A DNA stretch of 64,000 nucleotides, from NCBI GenBank assembly GCA_016788205.1, contig JAEUTA010000017.1:92490-156489 (forward strand), given 5' to 3'. Of this stretch, positions 54,534-63,112 are shown piece after piece (position 1 is the stretch's first letter; each line of letters opens with the position of its first letter). Made by a program: the position numbers and the translations under genes. The notes under the pieces are model-generated. The model ran no database searches. It was given only the letters and a program-made list of their open reading frames with translations, and had not been told where the DNA came from. Source of the stretch: Flavobacteriales bacterium (GTDB lineage: Bacteria; Bacteroidota; Bacteroidia; Flavobacteriales_F; PHOS-HE28).

Positions 54534-55255
54534 ACCAATTGCTCAATGCTCGGCATCTCGTCGTAGGTCTGCCCGTCGAGTTCGCGGCCGGCCGCCTTCT
54601 TGTTGGTGCCGCCCCATTGCTTGAAGAAGAAGGCCACATCGTTGCGCTGGCATTGCTCCTTGATGTCCAGCACCCATTCGGGCTTCATGGGCCGGGGTTT
54701 GCGGCCGCTTTCGCCGCCCACGATAACCCAGTCAATGCCGCGCAGGTCCATGTTGGGCAATGGGCCTATGAGCGGTTCGCAGCTGAGGAATTTCACGCGC
54801 GCCTTGGTGGCCCGCAACAGGTCGATGCGCTTCATAACGCGGCTGTCCTCCACGCTCACACCCATCCAGATGTTGTGCGTCCACTCCAGCCAGCCCTCGC
54901 TATCGTAGTAGCGCAGCAGGTCGGCCCGCTTGGTGAGCACCTGGAACACATGCTGCGGGTTCTCCTTCATCACGCGGAACACCTTGCGGATGAAGTCCAC
55001 CGGCACGTCCTTGTGGAACATGTCGCTCATGCTGTTCACGAACACCACCTTGGGCTTCTTCCAGGTGTAGGGCAGTTCTAGTTCCTTCTCGTGGATGCGC
55101 AGCTTGAAGTTGTCCTTGTACTTCTCCACGCCCATGGCCTGTAGGCGGCGGCTCATCACTTCGGCGTAGCAGAACTTGCAGCCCGCGCTCAGCTTGTTGC
55201 AACCCGTGGTGGGGTTCCAGGTCATCTCGGTCCATTCGATGCTGCTCTGTGCCAT
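54530..55255 (-). CDS. DUF5131 (Gp37/Gp68-like) three-Cys-motif protein
   Basis: 241 residues. The N-terminal signature EWTEMTWNPTTGCNKLSAGCKFCYAE has Cys19, Cys26 and Cys29 (C-x6-C-x2-C), the three-Cys motif of the Gp37/Gp68-like family. Later conserved stretches are MSDMFHKDVP, HVFQVLTKRA, WMGVSVED, FLSCEPLIGPL and WVIVGGESG, consistent with a TIM-barrel protein related to radical-SAM enzymes, although the spacing differs from CX3CX2C. It lies 2 bases downstream of tcmP and overlaps hsdS by 4, so it is part of the restriction operon. The partner pairing is known from phage and plasmid loci; the reaction is not. Confidence 0.9.
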   Translation of the reverse strand: MAQSSIEWTEMTWNPTTGCNKLSAGCKFCYAEVMSRRLQAMGVEKYKDNFKLRIHEKELELPYTWKKPKVVFVNSMSDMFHKDVPVDFIRKVFRVMKENPQHVFQVLTKRADLLRYYDSEGWLEWTHNIWMGVSVEDSRVMKRIDLLRATKARVKFLSCEPLIGPLPNMDLRGIDWVIVGGESGRKPRPMKPEWVLDIKEQCQRNDVAFFFKQWGGTNKKAAGRELDGQTYDEMPSIEQLV

Positions 55256-55257
55256 GG

Positions 55258-56394
55258 CTATTTGAGTTTGATGGACACTCGACGGTCCTTGCTTGGGATG
55301 TAGAAGTCGTTGACAGGAAGTCCGTCAAGAGGCTCAACCTGAAGTATACCCTTGTCTTTCCACTGTTTCAACAACTCTCGCGTGTGCTTGGGGAGAAACC
55401 CGCTCAAAAGGCCGAACGACTTCAGGTCTTGGTTTGTCATACCCCCTCGATTCCTGAGTTCCGCCTCCAAGACCTCCGGGTAATCCGTGGTGAACTGGAA
55501 GCTGTCGAACAGGCCAGGTGCACTGGACTTCAACTTGAACCCTCTCCCTTGTTGTTCATCCATCTTCCACTTGGCCTCGATCATCTTCTCCAAGCCAAGG
55601 ATATTGCTGGTGAAGAAGTAGAGACAGAAGAATCGGTTGGTACCCCGCTCCAGCGTGAACTTGTCTGCAAACTTGATCCCTGCTAGCTGTCGGAACTGCT
55701 TGAGCAACGATTCAGCGAAGACCAACGATGTAGAGCTATCAGGTGAAGCCGACCCGAATAAGGCTTGCAGTAACTTTCGTAACGGCCTACCACCGGGGAA
55801 GTCTTCATCATTCAGCGACTTGTCCGCAAAACGGTGCATGTCAGCCGTCGGCATGAACAACAACACCTCTGTTCGGCCGTTCTGCATCAATTGAGTCAGG
55901 TCTTCAGGCTTGATGTCTTTATATCCCCATGGGTCGATAAAGACAATGGCGCGACCGTTTGACTTCAGGCCGCTCACGTGTGCCTTCGCGTGCTCAAGGA
56001 TCTCAGTGTAGTTCTGCGATGTGAAATGCGCGGTGACACTGTTTGGTCTGAAGAGCTTGTCAACTGCTTCCTTCACCCGATCGATCTTCTTCCTTCCTGG
56101 TTCAACCTTAGACATGCCGGGGTCATTCAAGAAGACCTCTATCGGCAAACACTGTTTCTTATTGGTGAAGTAATGGTCCTTGATCTTCTCCATTATTACC
56201 ACTGGGCTCCCTTTTCCGCCATCCGCGTACACACCTTCTCCAGCACAGAGGTCGAAGAACTTCAGGTGGTTGATATGCTTTGCCCTTTGAAGGATATTCA
56301 GATAGGTCGCGAGGTACGTCCCGAACAATTCCACCTTGGCCTGTGAATGAGCCTCAAGGGTCGTGCTGGTGCTGTCGCCCTTCTTCGCCATCAC
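55258..56394 (-). CDS. tcmP: Three-Cys-motif partner protein TcmP
   Basis: 378 residues. The core looks like a class I methyltransferase fold: FFDLCAGEGVY (motif I-like, about 46-56), VFLNDPG, and IVFIDPWGYKDI (DPWG, about 155-158) in the place of the motif IV D/NPPY. This is the TcmP family, encoded beside a DUF5131 three-Cys protein, here directly downstream. Its start overlaps the hsdR stop by 4 bases. Lower GC and AT-rich codons contrast with hsdR and hsdM, so the pair may have been added to an existing type I operon. The activity is unproven. Confidence 0.9.
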   Translation of the reverse strand: MMAKKGDSTSTTLEAHSQAKVELFGTYLATYLNILQRAKHINHLKFFDLCAGEGVYADGGKGSPVVIMEKIKDHYFTNKKQCLPIEVFLNDPGMSKVEPGRKKIDRVKEAVDKLFRPNSVTAHFTSQNYTEILEHAKAHVSGLKSNGRAIVFIDPWGYKDIKPEDLTQLMQNGRTEVLLFMPTADMHRFADKSLNDEDFPGGRPLRKLLQALFGSASPDSSTSLVFAESLLKQFRQLAGIKFADKFTLERGTNRFFCLYFFTSNILGLEKMIEAKWKMDEQQGRGFKLKSSAPGLFDSFQFTTDYPEVLEAELRNRGGMTNQDLKSFGLLSGFLPKHTRELLKQWKDKGILQVEPLDGLPVNDFYIPSKDRRVSIKLK

Positions 56395-59108
56395 GCCGCC
56401 AGCGCTTCGTTCAACTCATCAATGATCCCGTCCATGCCTTCCCCGAATAGCTGATGCATGCGCGCCAGTCCGCCCTGCTGGCCCATGGTGCCCAGCTCCA
56501 GGTCGTCGCGGTCCAGGTGTACGCTCTCGGCGATGAAGTCGCGCAGCAGCCGCAGCCATTCCATCTGCGCCTCGGTGAACTTGATGTGGCCCGCCTGCTT
56601 GCGGAACACCCACTCCTGGAAGTTCTTCTTCACCGTTTCGGCATAGGGCCGCAATTCGCTGTCCATGCCCAACTCGAAACGCAGCAGGCTCACGAGGTCG
56701 GTGAGCAGGCGTTGCACACTGCCGTTCAGTTTCAGTTCCAGTGAGCGTTCGTAGGCGGCCCACACGCGCTCGTGCGTGAGGTTGAAGGGCGGCTGTTGCA
56801 AGGCTTCCGCCACCTCTTGCACCATCTGGAAGGTCACGTCCTTCCGCCGGTAGGGCTGGCTATAGTAGATGCGCAGGGCGGTGAGCTCGTCGCGCTTCGC
56901 GGCCAGGAATTGCCGGAAGGTCTTTACCACCGCATCGGCCTTCTCCTTCGCCTGCGCGCTGGCACCGGCGTAGGTCACCTCGTCCAGGTTCACCACGTCG
57001 ATGGTCTGCTCGTACTTCTTGCGCACGTTGTCCACGTATTCGCGGAAGGCGCCATCGTCGAACACGGCCGTGGCCGCTTTCGGCAGGTCAACGGTGGGTG
57101 CTGCCGCCGCGACATCCGGATCATAGGCGTTCAGCAGTTCGCTCACCACCTTCTGGATGCTGCGGCCACCGGCGCGCGTGGCGAACTCCTCCTTCTCCTT
57201 CGGGCTGATCTGCTTCTCCATCCGCGTGAGGCGGTTGGCGAGGCTGGTGAGCGTATCGGCATCGCGCTGGCCCATCACCACTTGCATCATCAGGTCCTTC
57301 AGTGCCACGCCGGGCTTGCGCTCAAGCGGACGGCTGTCGGTCTTGCAGCTCTTGGTAACGCCCACGGCATCCACCAGCACGAAGTGCGTTTTGTTGGTGG
57401 TGGCGCTGGGGCTCACCTTCTTCAGGCTGTCGGCATCGAGGGTGCGGGTGCCGCGGCCCTTCATCTGTTCGAAGTAGTTGCGGCTCTTCACGTCGCGCAT
57501 GAAGAGCAGGCACTCCAGCGGCTTCACGTCGGTGCCGGTGGCGATCATGTCCACGGTAACGGCGATGCGCGGATTGTAATCGTTGCGGAAGCGCGCCAGC
57601 AGGCCCTTGGGATCCTCCTCGGTGCTGTAGGTGATCTTCTTGCAGAAGTCGTTGCCCTCGCCGTACTCCTCGCGCACGATCTGGATGATGTCGTCCGCGT
57701 GGCTGTCGGTCTTGGCGAAGATGAGCGTCTTGGGCACTTCCGCGCGGTGCGGGAAGATCTCCGTTTCAACCGCGCGCTTGAAGGCTTTGATGATGGTTCG
57801 GATCTGGCTCGGGTTCACCACGTCGCGGTCCAGTTGCGTGCCGGTGTAGGTGATGTCCTCATCGGCCTGTTCCCAGCGGCGCTTGCGCGTAAGGCGGTCG
57901 CGCTTGTCCACCTGCTGTTGGGCCTTGATCTCCGCGCCTTTCTGCGTGATGCGCGTTTCGATCAGGTACTCGTCGTAGCCCACGTTCACGCCATCGGCCA
58001 CGGCCTGCTCGTGCGTGTACTCGCTCACCACGTTCTCGTTGAAGAAGGCGTAGGTGCGGCTGTCCGGCGTGGCGGTGAGGCCTACGAGGTAGGCATCGAA
58101 GTACTCCAGCACCTGCCGCCACAGGTTGTAGATGCTGCGGTGGCACTCGTCGATGATGATGAGGTCGAAGAACTCCGGCGGATACTGGGCATTGTACCGG
58201 AGCGGTGGCGGGGCCTTCTTACCCAGCACGCGCTCCACGTCTGCCCCGGTCTGTTCCTCCGCGCTCGCATCCAGCGGCTCGCCTTGCAGGATGGAGTACA
58301 TGCGCTGGATGGTGCTGATGCACACCTGCGCGCCGGCATCGATGAAGCTGCTGCTGAGACGCTGCACGGTGTACAGCTCGGTGAACTTGCGGCGGTCGTC
58401 GTTGGGCGTGTAGCTCTGGAACTCCTGCTCGGCCTGCTCGCCCAGGTTCTTGGTATCCACCAGGAAGAGGATACGCCGCATGCGCACGGGCGGCTTCAGC
58501 AGGCGGTAGATGCTGGTGATGGCGGTGAAGGTCTTACCGCTACCGGTGGCCATCTGCACCAACGCGCGGGGCTTGTTCAGGGAAAAGCTCTTCTCGAGGT
58601 TGGTGATGGCGTTGACCTGGCAATCGCGCAGGTGCTCGGGGTTCAGCAGTTCGAATTGGGTGAGACGCGAACGCAGCGGTTCGGTCTTCAGCAGCTCTTG
58701 CAGCGTCTCCGGCTTGTGGAAAGTGAAGACTTCACGGGCGCGCGGCTTGGGGTCGCGCTGGTCCCAATGCATGGTCTTCTCGCCGGTGCTTACATAGCAG
58801 AAGGCGAGTGCGCTTTGACCCATAGTCCAGCGGAGTTTGGCCTTGGCGTAGCCTTCGGTTTGGTCCTCGTGTACGGTGATGCGCTCGCCTTCGTGTGCGG
58901 GCTTCGCTTCCACCACACCAACCGGAACGCGGTCTACGAAGAGGATGTAATCGGCGGGGCCGGTATCGGTGTCGTACTCGCGGACCGCAACGCCCAACGA
59001 CACGGAAGGATTGTACGCCTTCTTGTCCTGTACCGCCCAGCCGCTGGCGACCAGCATCTGGTCGATGTGTTCGCGGGCTTGTTGTTCAGGTGTTAAAGGC
59101 GGGGTCAT
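56391..59108 (-). CDS. hsdR: Type I restriction-modification DNA translocase/endonuclease subunit
   Basis: 905 residues. The N-terminal nuclease domain carries ADYILFVDRVPVGVVEAKP (Asp53, Glu67, Lys69). The SF2 motor follows with Walker A MATGSGKTF (about 187-193), DEAH-box variant DECH at 320-323, and later motifs VDMIATGTDVKPLECLLFMR and FEQMKGRGTR. The C-terminal region is helical, as expected for contact with the methylase core. It heads the operon, preceded by a -7 box and a tandem repeat, with tcmP overlapping its end by 4 bases. All catalytic residues seem intact. Confidence 0.95.
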   Translation of the reverse strand: MTPPLTPEQQAREHIDQMLVASGWAVQDKKAYNPSVSLGVAVREYDTDTGPADYILFVDRVPVGVVEAKPAHEGERITVHEDQTEGYAKAKLRWTMGQSALAFCYVSTGEKTMHWDQRDPKPRAREVFTFHKPETLQELLKTEPLRSRLTQFELLNPEHLRDCQVNAITNLEKSFSLNKPRALVQMATGSGKTFTAITSIYRLLKPPVRMRRILFLVDTKNLGEQAEQEFQSYTPNDDRRKFTELYTVQRLSSSFIDAGAQVCISTIQRMYSILQGEPLDASAEEQTGADVERVLGKKAPPPLRYNAQYPPEFFDLIIIDECHRSIYNLWRQVLEYFDAYLVGLTATPDSRTYAFFNENVVSEYTHEQAVADGVNVGYDEYLIETRITQKGAEIKAQQQVDKRDRLTRKRRWEQADEDITYTGTQLDRDVVNPSQIRTIIKAFKRAVETEIFPHRAEVPKTLIFAKTDSHADDIIQIVREEYGEGNDFCKKITYSTEEDPKGLLARFRNDYNPRIAVTVDMIATGTDVKPLECLLFMRDVKSRNYFEQMKGRGTRTLDADSLKKVSPSATTNKTHFVLVDAVGVTKSCKTDSRPLERKPGVALKDLMMQVVMGQRDADTLTSLANRLTRMEKQISPKEKEEFATRAGGRSIQKVVSELLNAYDPDVAAAAPTVDLPKAATAVFDDGAFREYVDNVRKKYEQTIDVVNLDEVTYAGASAQAKEKADAVVKTFRQFLAAKRDELTALRIYYSQPYRRKDVTFQMVQEVAEALQQPPFNLTHERVWAAYERSLELKLNGSVQRLLTDLVSLLRFELGMDSELRPYAETVKKNFQEWVFRKQAGHIKFTEAQMEWLRLLRDFIAESVHLDRDDLELGTMGQQGGLARMHQLFGEGMDGIIDELNEALAA

Positions 59109-59124
59109 CTGTGCGAGAGGGCGC

Positions 59125-59192
59125 CCAATATACCCCCCACTTTTCCCCTACCCGTGTAAACTACGGTGTGTACCCGTGTAAACTACGGTGTG
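59125..59192 (-). promoter_or_regulatory. hsdR promoter with tandem 22-bp repeat (possible operator)
   Basis: On the minus strand, TATATTGG at 59132-59125 matches the -7 box with one mismatch, 16 bases before the hsdR ATG. Upstream, an exact 22-bp direct repeat occupies 59149-59170 and 59171-59192 with no gap. Each copy contains the partly palindromic core CCGTGTAAACTACGG. A repressor bound there would cover the -33 region, which suggests controlled expression of the nuclease. No controller gene of the C-protein type is in the window. Confidence 0.6.
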
Positions 59193-59409
59193 GGAAGTCC
59201 GCGTATTCGCCCGTCCTTCGTAGCGGTGCACACGGGGCGCTTTCTGGACATCGTTCTCTTCCACGATGCGCAGCAAGTGTGCAGCCGTCCGCGGTGTTGC
59301 GGACGGGGTCCCGCTATACGAGGGGACCGCACACAGCAACCATCACCGCCCGCGCCACGCACCGGTCCTGGTCCACCAGGGTCGGGTGCCGGCGCCCTGG
59401 ACCAGCACC

Positions 59410-60087
59410 ATGGCCGAAGACCGCCCCATCACCACCGTCATCGTGGAGGAGGAAGCGCTGGTGCTCGGCTTGCTGGAGCGCGTGGTGGTGCAGCGGGGGC
59501 GTTTCCGGGTGGTGCTGGCCACGGGGCACGGCGATGCCTTCGCGCAGGCGGCGGCGGCGCTGCCGGCGCCGGAGGTGGCGGTGGTGGGCACCGCGGCAGG
59601 GGCGGGTGCGGCGGACGGTGCGGCCACCATCGCCTGGATGAAGGCGCATTGGCCGCGGACCCGCGTGCTGGCCATCGTGGGCGAGCGCACCGCGGCGTGC
59701 GTGCTGCGCCTGGTGCGCGCCGGGGCCTGTGGCCTCGTATGCAGCCGCACCGCCAGCCCCGTGCTCCTGGAGCAGGCCTTGGACGAGGTGCATGCCCACG
59801 GCCTGTACCAACCGCCGGACCTGCTGCCCATCCTGGCCGCGGGCGAGGCCCTGGCATCCGAACACGAAACGCTCATCGCCAGCCTCAGCCGCATGGAGCG
59901 CAAGGTGCTGGATGCCGTTTGCGCCCCGGACCACCCCCAATGGAAGGTGGTGGCCGAACGCCTCTACGTGAGCCTGGCCACCATCAGCACCCACAGCGCG
60001 GCCTTGTTCAGGAAGCTGGGCGTGACCAACAAGACGGCCCTGGTGCAGAAGGGCCGGGCCCTGGGTTTCGGCAAGGGGACGTGGTAG
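59410..60087 (+). CDS. LuxR-type regulator with degenerate receiver domain
   Basis: 225 residues from the ATG at 59410. The N-terminal half has receiver-like alternating strands and helices (ITTVIVEEEALVLGLLERV, RVLAIVGERTAACVLRLVRAGACG). The position of the phosphorylated Asp reads VVG (Gly60), so phosphorylation in the normal way is unlikely. The C-terminal HTH has MERKVLDAVCAPDHPQWKVVAERLYVSLATISTHSAALFRKLGV, a LuxR-like motif. It is probably controlled by expression or a ligand, not by a kinase. No kinase is adjacent. The non-coding 21-bp array begins 210 bases after its stop, which makes this protein a conceivable binder. Confidence 0.75.
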   Translation: MAEDRPITTVIVEEEALVLGLLERVVVQRGRFRVVLATGHGDAFAQAAAALPAPEVAVVGTAAGAGAADGAATIAWMKAHWPRTRVLAIVGERTAACVLRLVRAGACGLVCSRTASPVLLEQALDEVHAHGLYQPPDLLPILAAGEALASEHETLIASLSRMERKVLDAVCAPDHPQWKVVAERLYVSLATISTHSAALFRKLGVTNKTALVQKGRALGFGKGTW

Positions 60088-60297
60088 TGCGGGTGGCCGC
60101 ACGCGGGGCGGCGCTGCACGGCGCGCGGGCAAGGCGGGGCGGTGGTCAACGGAGGACGGTGCGTGGTGCACGGTCGGCCCGGTAGGGTCAGGGGCAGGCG
60201 AAGCGCAGCGCGGAGCTGGGAAGTCCGGGACACGGGTGGAGAAGGCCTCGGCTGGGGCGGATGGAAACCTGGCCCGGATGTAGCGGATCCTGACCAA

Positions 60298-60890
60298 GGT
60301 CTGGCGGATCGTAGCTAAGGTCTGGCGAACCCTAACTAAGGTCTGGCAAATCCTAGCCAGGGTCTAGCAAATCCTAGTTAAGGTCTGGCAAATCCTAGCT
60401 AGGGTCTAGCAAATCCTAGTTAAGGTCTAGCGAATCCTAACCAGGGTCTGGCAAATCCTAGCTAGGGTCTGACAAATCCTAGCTAAGGTCTGGCAAATCC
60501 TAACCAGGGTCTGGCAAATCCTAACTAAGGTCTAGCGAATCCTAGCTAGGGTCTGGCAAATCCTAGCTAGGGTCTGGCAAATCCTAGCTAGGGTCTGGCG
60601 AATCCTAGCTAGGGTCTCGCAAATCCTAGCTAAGGTCTGGCGAATCCTAGCTAGGGTCTGGCAAATCCTAGCTAGGGTCTGGCAAATCCTAGCTAAGGTC
60701 TGGCGAATCCTAACCAGGGTCTGGCAAATCCTAGTTAAGGTCTGGCGAATCCTAGTTAAGGTCTGGCAAATCCTAACTAAGGTCTGGCAAATCCTAACCA
60801 GGGTCTGGCAAATCCTAGCTAGGGTCTAGCGGATCCTAGCTAAGGTCTGGCAGATCTTAACCAGGGTCTGGCGGACCTAACTACGGTCCG
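60298..60890. repeat. Tandem array of 28 units with exact 21-bp period
   Basis: The motif GGTCT recurs at 60298, 60319, 60340 and so on to 60865, exactly every 21 bases: 28 copies with no insertion or deletion until the last, shortened unit. The unit is GGTCTGGCRAAT followed by CCTARYYAR. The most common form contains the 10-bp palindrome CCTAGCTAGG; others vary to CCTAACCAGG, CCTAGTTAAGG or CCTAACTAAGG. Nearly all differences are transitions. Stops in the frames and the absence of a start argue against coding. The period equals two turns of B-DNA, and CTAG, usually rare in bacteria, occurs over 20 times. Confidence 0.95.
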
Positions 60891-61213
60891 TGCGGGCTTG
60901 GCCACGTTCTGGTGCACCTCCATCAAGGTCCGTGGGGGCGTCGTCCGCAACGGGCAGCTTCGCCCTGCTCCCTGCACCGGGTGATACCGGCGCGGGATGC
61001 GGTGGGCGGTGCGCGCAGTGCCGTGGATCGGCCCGGAACGCAGCCTGGCGACAGGTCGTATGCCCACGATCTTTTCCCTTGTACAGCGCGGGCTGCAGGG
61101 TGCTTTCTCCGGCTTTACCCGGATACGGATCCATGGTCGTGCATGAGCAACGCCAGCGCAGGACCATCGGTACAACAGGGCGCCGGGATGTTCCGGCACT
61201 AAAAACAGAAAGG
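60891..61213. other. 323-bp intergenic region after the repeat array
   Basis: GC-rich sequence with no credible gene. The 3' end has an A-rich stretch and AGAAAGG just before the ATG at 61214, which may assist initiation. A promoter for the fibronectin-type gene should lie here, but I find no clear -7 box. Confidence 0.4.
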
Positions 61214-61831
61214 ATGGAAAAGTTCACCGTAAAGTTGGGTACCGCCGAGCTGAGCTCCACGGGCCTCGTAGAGAAGGGTCGCACCGTTCACAACAGCATC
61301 CTGGGGAACGTCGGGTACCCCACGTTGCAACCCATGCTGCCCGTGCTGGCCTCGGCGTGCGACGCGCTGGACGAGGCCAACCAGGCCATGTTGTTCACCG
61401 GCGGCAAGGTGGCCAGCACCAACAAGCAGGCGGCCGAGGCCGACCTGCGCAGCGTGCTGAAGGATTTCGCCGGGTACGTGCAAGGCATCAGCGAGGGCGA
61501 CAAGAAGCTGATCCAGAGCGCGGCCTTCGATGTGGTGAAGGAGCGCGCGCCCATGCCAGCGCCCCAGGCGCCGGCCGAACTGCGCGTGACCCGCAGCGCC
61601 ACCGCCGGGATGTTGAAGACCCGGTGGAAGAAGGTGCGCGGTGCCGTGCTGTACTACCTGGAGATGAAGGTGACCAAGGATGGTGAGTTCACCCGCATCG
61701 CCACCACCACCCGCACCACGCACCAGCTCAACGACCTGGAGACCGGCGTGGAGTACTACTTCCGCGTGCAGGCCATCGCCTCCAGCGGCATCAGCCCCAT
61801 GAGCGAAGTGGCCGCCCAGAAGGCCGCTTGA
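61214..61831 (+). CDS. Fibronectin type III domain protein
   Basis: 205 residues from the ATG at 61214. An N-terminal helical region (about 1-110) with NQAMLFTGGKVASTNKQAAEADLRSVLKDFAGYVQGIS resembles small Bacteroidota proteins that precede FN3 domains. The C-terminal FN3 domain (about 118-205) has LRVTRSATAGMLKTRWKKVRGAVLYYLEMK and YYFRVQAIASSGISPMSEVA. No signal peptide or T9SS domain is visible, so localisation is unclear. The frame extends upstream to 60890, but that part lacks a plausible start. It is the first gene after the 21-bp array. Confidence 0.75.
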   Translation: MEKFTVKLGTAELSSTGLVEKGRTVHNSILGNVGYPTLQPMLPVLASACDALDEANQAMLFTGGKVASTNKQAAEADLRSVLKDFAGYVQGISEGDKKLIQSAAFDVVKERAPMPAPQAPAELRVTRSATAGMLKTRWKKVRGAVLYYLEMKVTKDGEFTRIATTTRTTHQLNDLETGVEYYFRVQAIASSGISPMSEVAAQKAA

Positions 61832-61907
61832 GCCTACCGCTTCCATGCTCCGCCCCGGGTCCGCCAGGACGCCGGGGACGGGGCGTTGGCACCAGCACCC
61901 TGCGCCC

Positions 61908-62276
61908 ATGCACACCCACCACGCCTACCCACACGACCACCTCGCCCGGTTCCGCCGCAGCACGGACACCACCGGCGAACCCTTCCACCCCACGCCCTTC
62001 GTGCCCCTGCTGCGCGCCCAGTGCCCCGCGCACCCCGCCCTGGCCTTCGCCCGCTGCACCGCCGCCTGGCATACGGACGCCCTGTACATCCCTTTCATCG
62101 CCTCCCCCCACCGCGCAGCCCGCTGGCAGTTCGCCGGCGCCGTGCTGCTGCACCACACGCCGCTGGGCACCTTGGTGGTGGACGCGCTGCACGGCCCCGA
62201 AGGGCCCGGCGGTTCCGCCATCGGCGGCAGCGAGCTGCTGGGCCGCGTGATGGCCCCCCACGCCAGCGACCGTTAG
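61908..62276 (+). CDS. Hypothetical protein
   Basis: 122 residues from the ATG at 61908; an ATG at 61845 is also in frame. Rich in Ala, His, Pro and Arg, with regular-looking strands (DALYIPFIASPHRAARWQFAGAVLLHHTPLGTLVVDAL). No motif, signal peptide or membrane helix is recognised. The next gene begins 54 bases after the stop on the same strand. Given the very high GC, a spurious frame cannot be ruled out. Confidence 0.5.
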   Translation: MHTHHAYPHDHLARFRRSTDTTGEPFHPTPFVPLLRAQCPAHPALAFARCTAAWHTDALYIPFIASPHRAARWQFAGAVLLHHTPLGTLVVDALHGPEGPGGSAIGGSELLGRVMAPHASDR

Positions 62277-62330
62277 CGCGCCGCCGCCCCCCCGAACAAC
62301 CGCGCGCCCCGCACCGTAAACCGCACCGCC

Positions 62331-63095
62331 ATGACGCTGCACCCCCTTACCCCCGCCGCCGTACACGGTATGCCGTGGCTGCCGGACCTGGAGTGGGGCC
62401 GCGCCATGTGGCACGCCCACACCCCCTACGCCCACGCCCTGCACGTGGAGGACTTCGAAGAGCCCATGGGCGCCGCCGGCCTGGTGCTGCACGGCGATAC
62501 CGCCCTGCTGGACCTCCTGTACGTACACCCCGATGAGCGCCGCCGCGGCCTGGGCACCGCCCTGCTGCGCGCCCTGCTGGCCCAGGTGGACGCCCTGGGC
62601 TGCCCCGTGGTGGCCAACGCACCGCCCGCCGCCGTGCCCTGGCTGCAACGCCACGGTTTCGTGCCCCAGCAGGAGCTGCTGCGCTGCACCGGCGGCCGCT
62701 TCTACCAAGCCACGCGCGACGAGGTGCTGCTGGCCGAACCCACCCACTTCATGGCCATGGCCCACCTGGACCGCCGCGCCACCGGCGAGGACCGCCGCAC
62801 CTGGCTGCAGGAGCACACCTACATCGCCAGTGCCTACGTGGACGGCGGCCGCGTGCGCGGCTTCGCCATCCCCCTGCTGCGCGATGCCCTCATCGTGGCC
62901 GATGCGCCCGATGTGGGCCTGGAGCTGCAACGCTGGGTGTTCCCCACGCAGGAGCACCTGATCGTGCCGGCCGAGAACACCGCCGCGCTGCAACACCTGC
63001 ACGAGCGCCAGTACACCACCACCGTGGAAGCCGTGCGCATGGTGCGCGGCACGCCCCCCACCTTCAAGAGCGACATGGTCTTCGCACACCCCTAG
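62331..63095 (+). CDS. GNAT-family N-acetyltransferase
   Basis: 254 residues. The acetyl-CoA-binding loop is clear: LLDLLYVHPDERRRGLGTALLRALLAQV, followed by NAPPAAVPWLQRHGFVPQQELLRCTG. The C-terminal part (about 145-254) has another alpha/beta unit, possibly a second, degenerate GNAT repeat (DRRTWLQEHTYIASAYVDGGRVRGFAIPLLRDALIVAD). It should acetylate a small molecule or protein N-terminus; the acceptor is unknown. A bidirectional terminator follows 18 bases after its stop. Confidence 0.85.
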   Translation: MTLHPLTPAAVHGMPWLPDLEWGRAMWHAHTPYAHALHVEDFEEPMGAAGLVLHGDTALLDLLYVHPDERRRGLGTALLRALLAQVDALGCPVVANAPPAAVPWLQRHGFVPQQELLRCTGGRFYQATRDEVLLAEPTHFMAMAHLDRRATGEDRRTWLQEHTYIASAYVDGGRVRGFAIPLLRDALIVADAPDVGLELQRWVFPTQEHLIVPAENTAALQHLHERQYTTTVEAVRMVRGTPPTFKSDMVFAHP

Positions 63096-63112
63096 CGCAG
63101 CACCTGCGCTGC

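Noticed and set aside
56772..59096. 774-residue plus-strand frame opposite hsdR
   Set aside because: Low-complexity Leu/His/Val-rich translation without motifs, antisense to an intact HsdR.
60550..60823. Heptad-repeat protein (VWQILAR) encoded by the 21-bp array
   Set aside because: The frame lacks a start codon and is broken by TAG in several units on both strands; at best it is a decayed coding repeat.
60298..60890. CRISPR array
   Set aside because: Units are contiguous at 21 bp with no unique spacers, and no cas genes are nearby.
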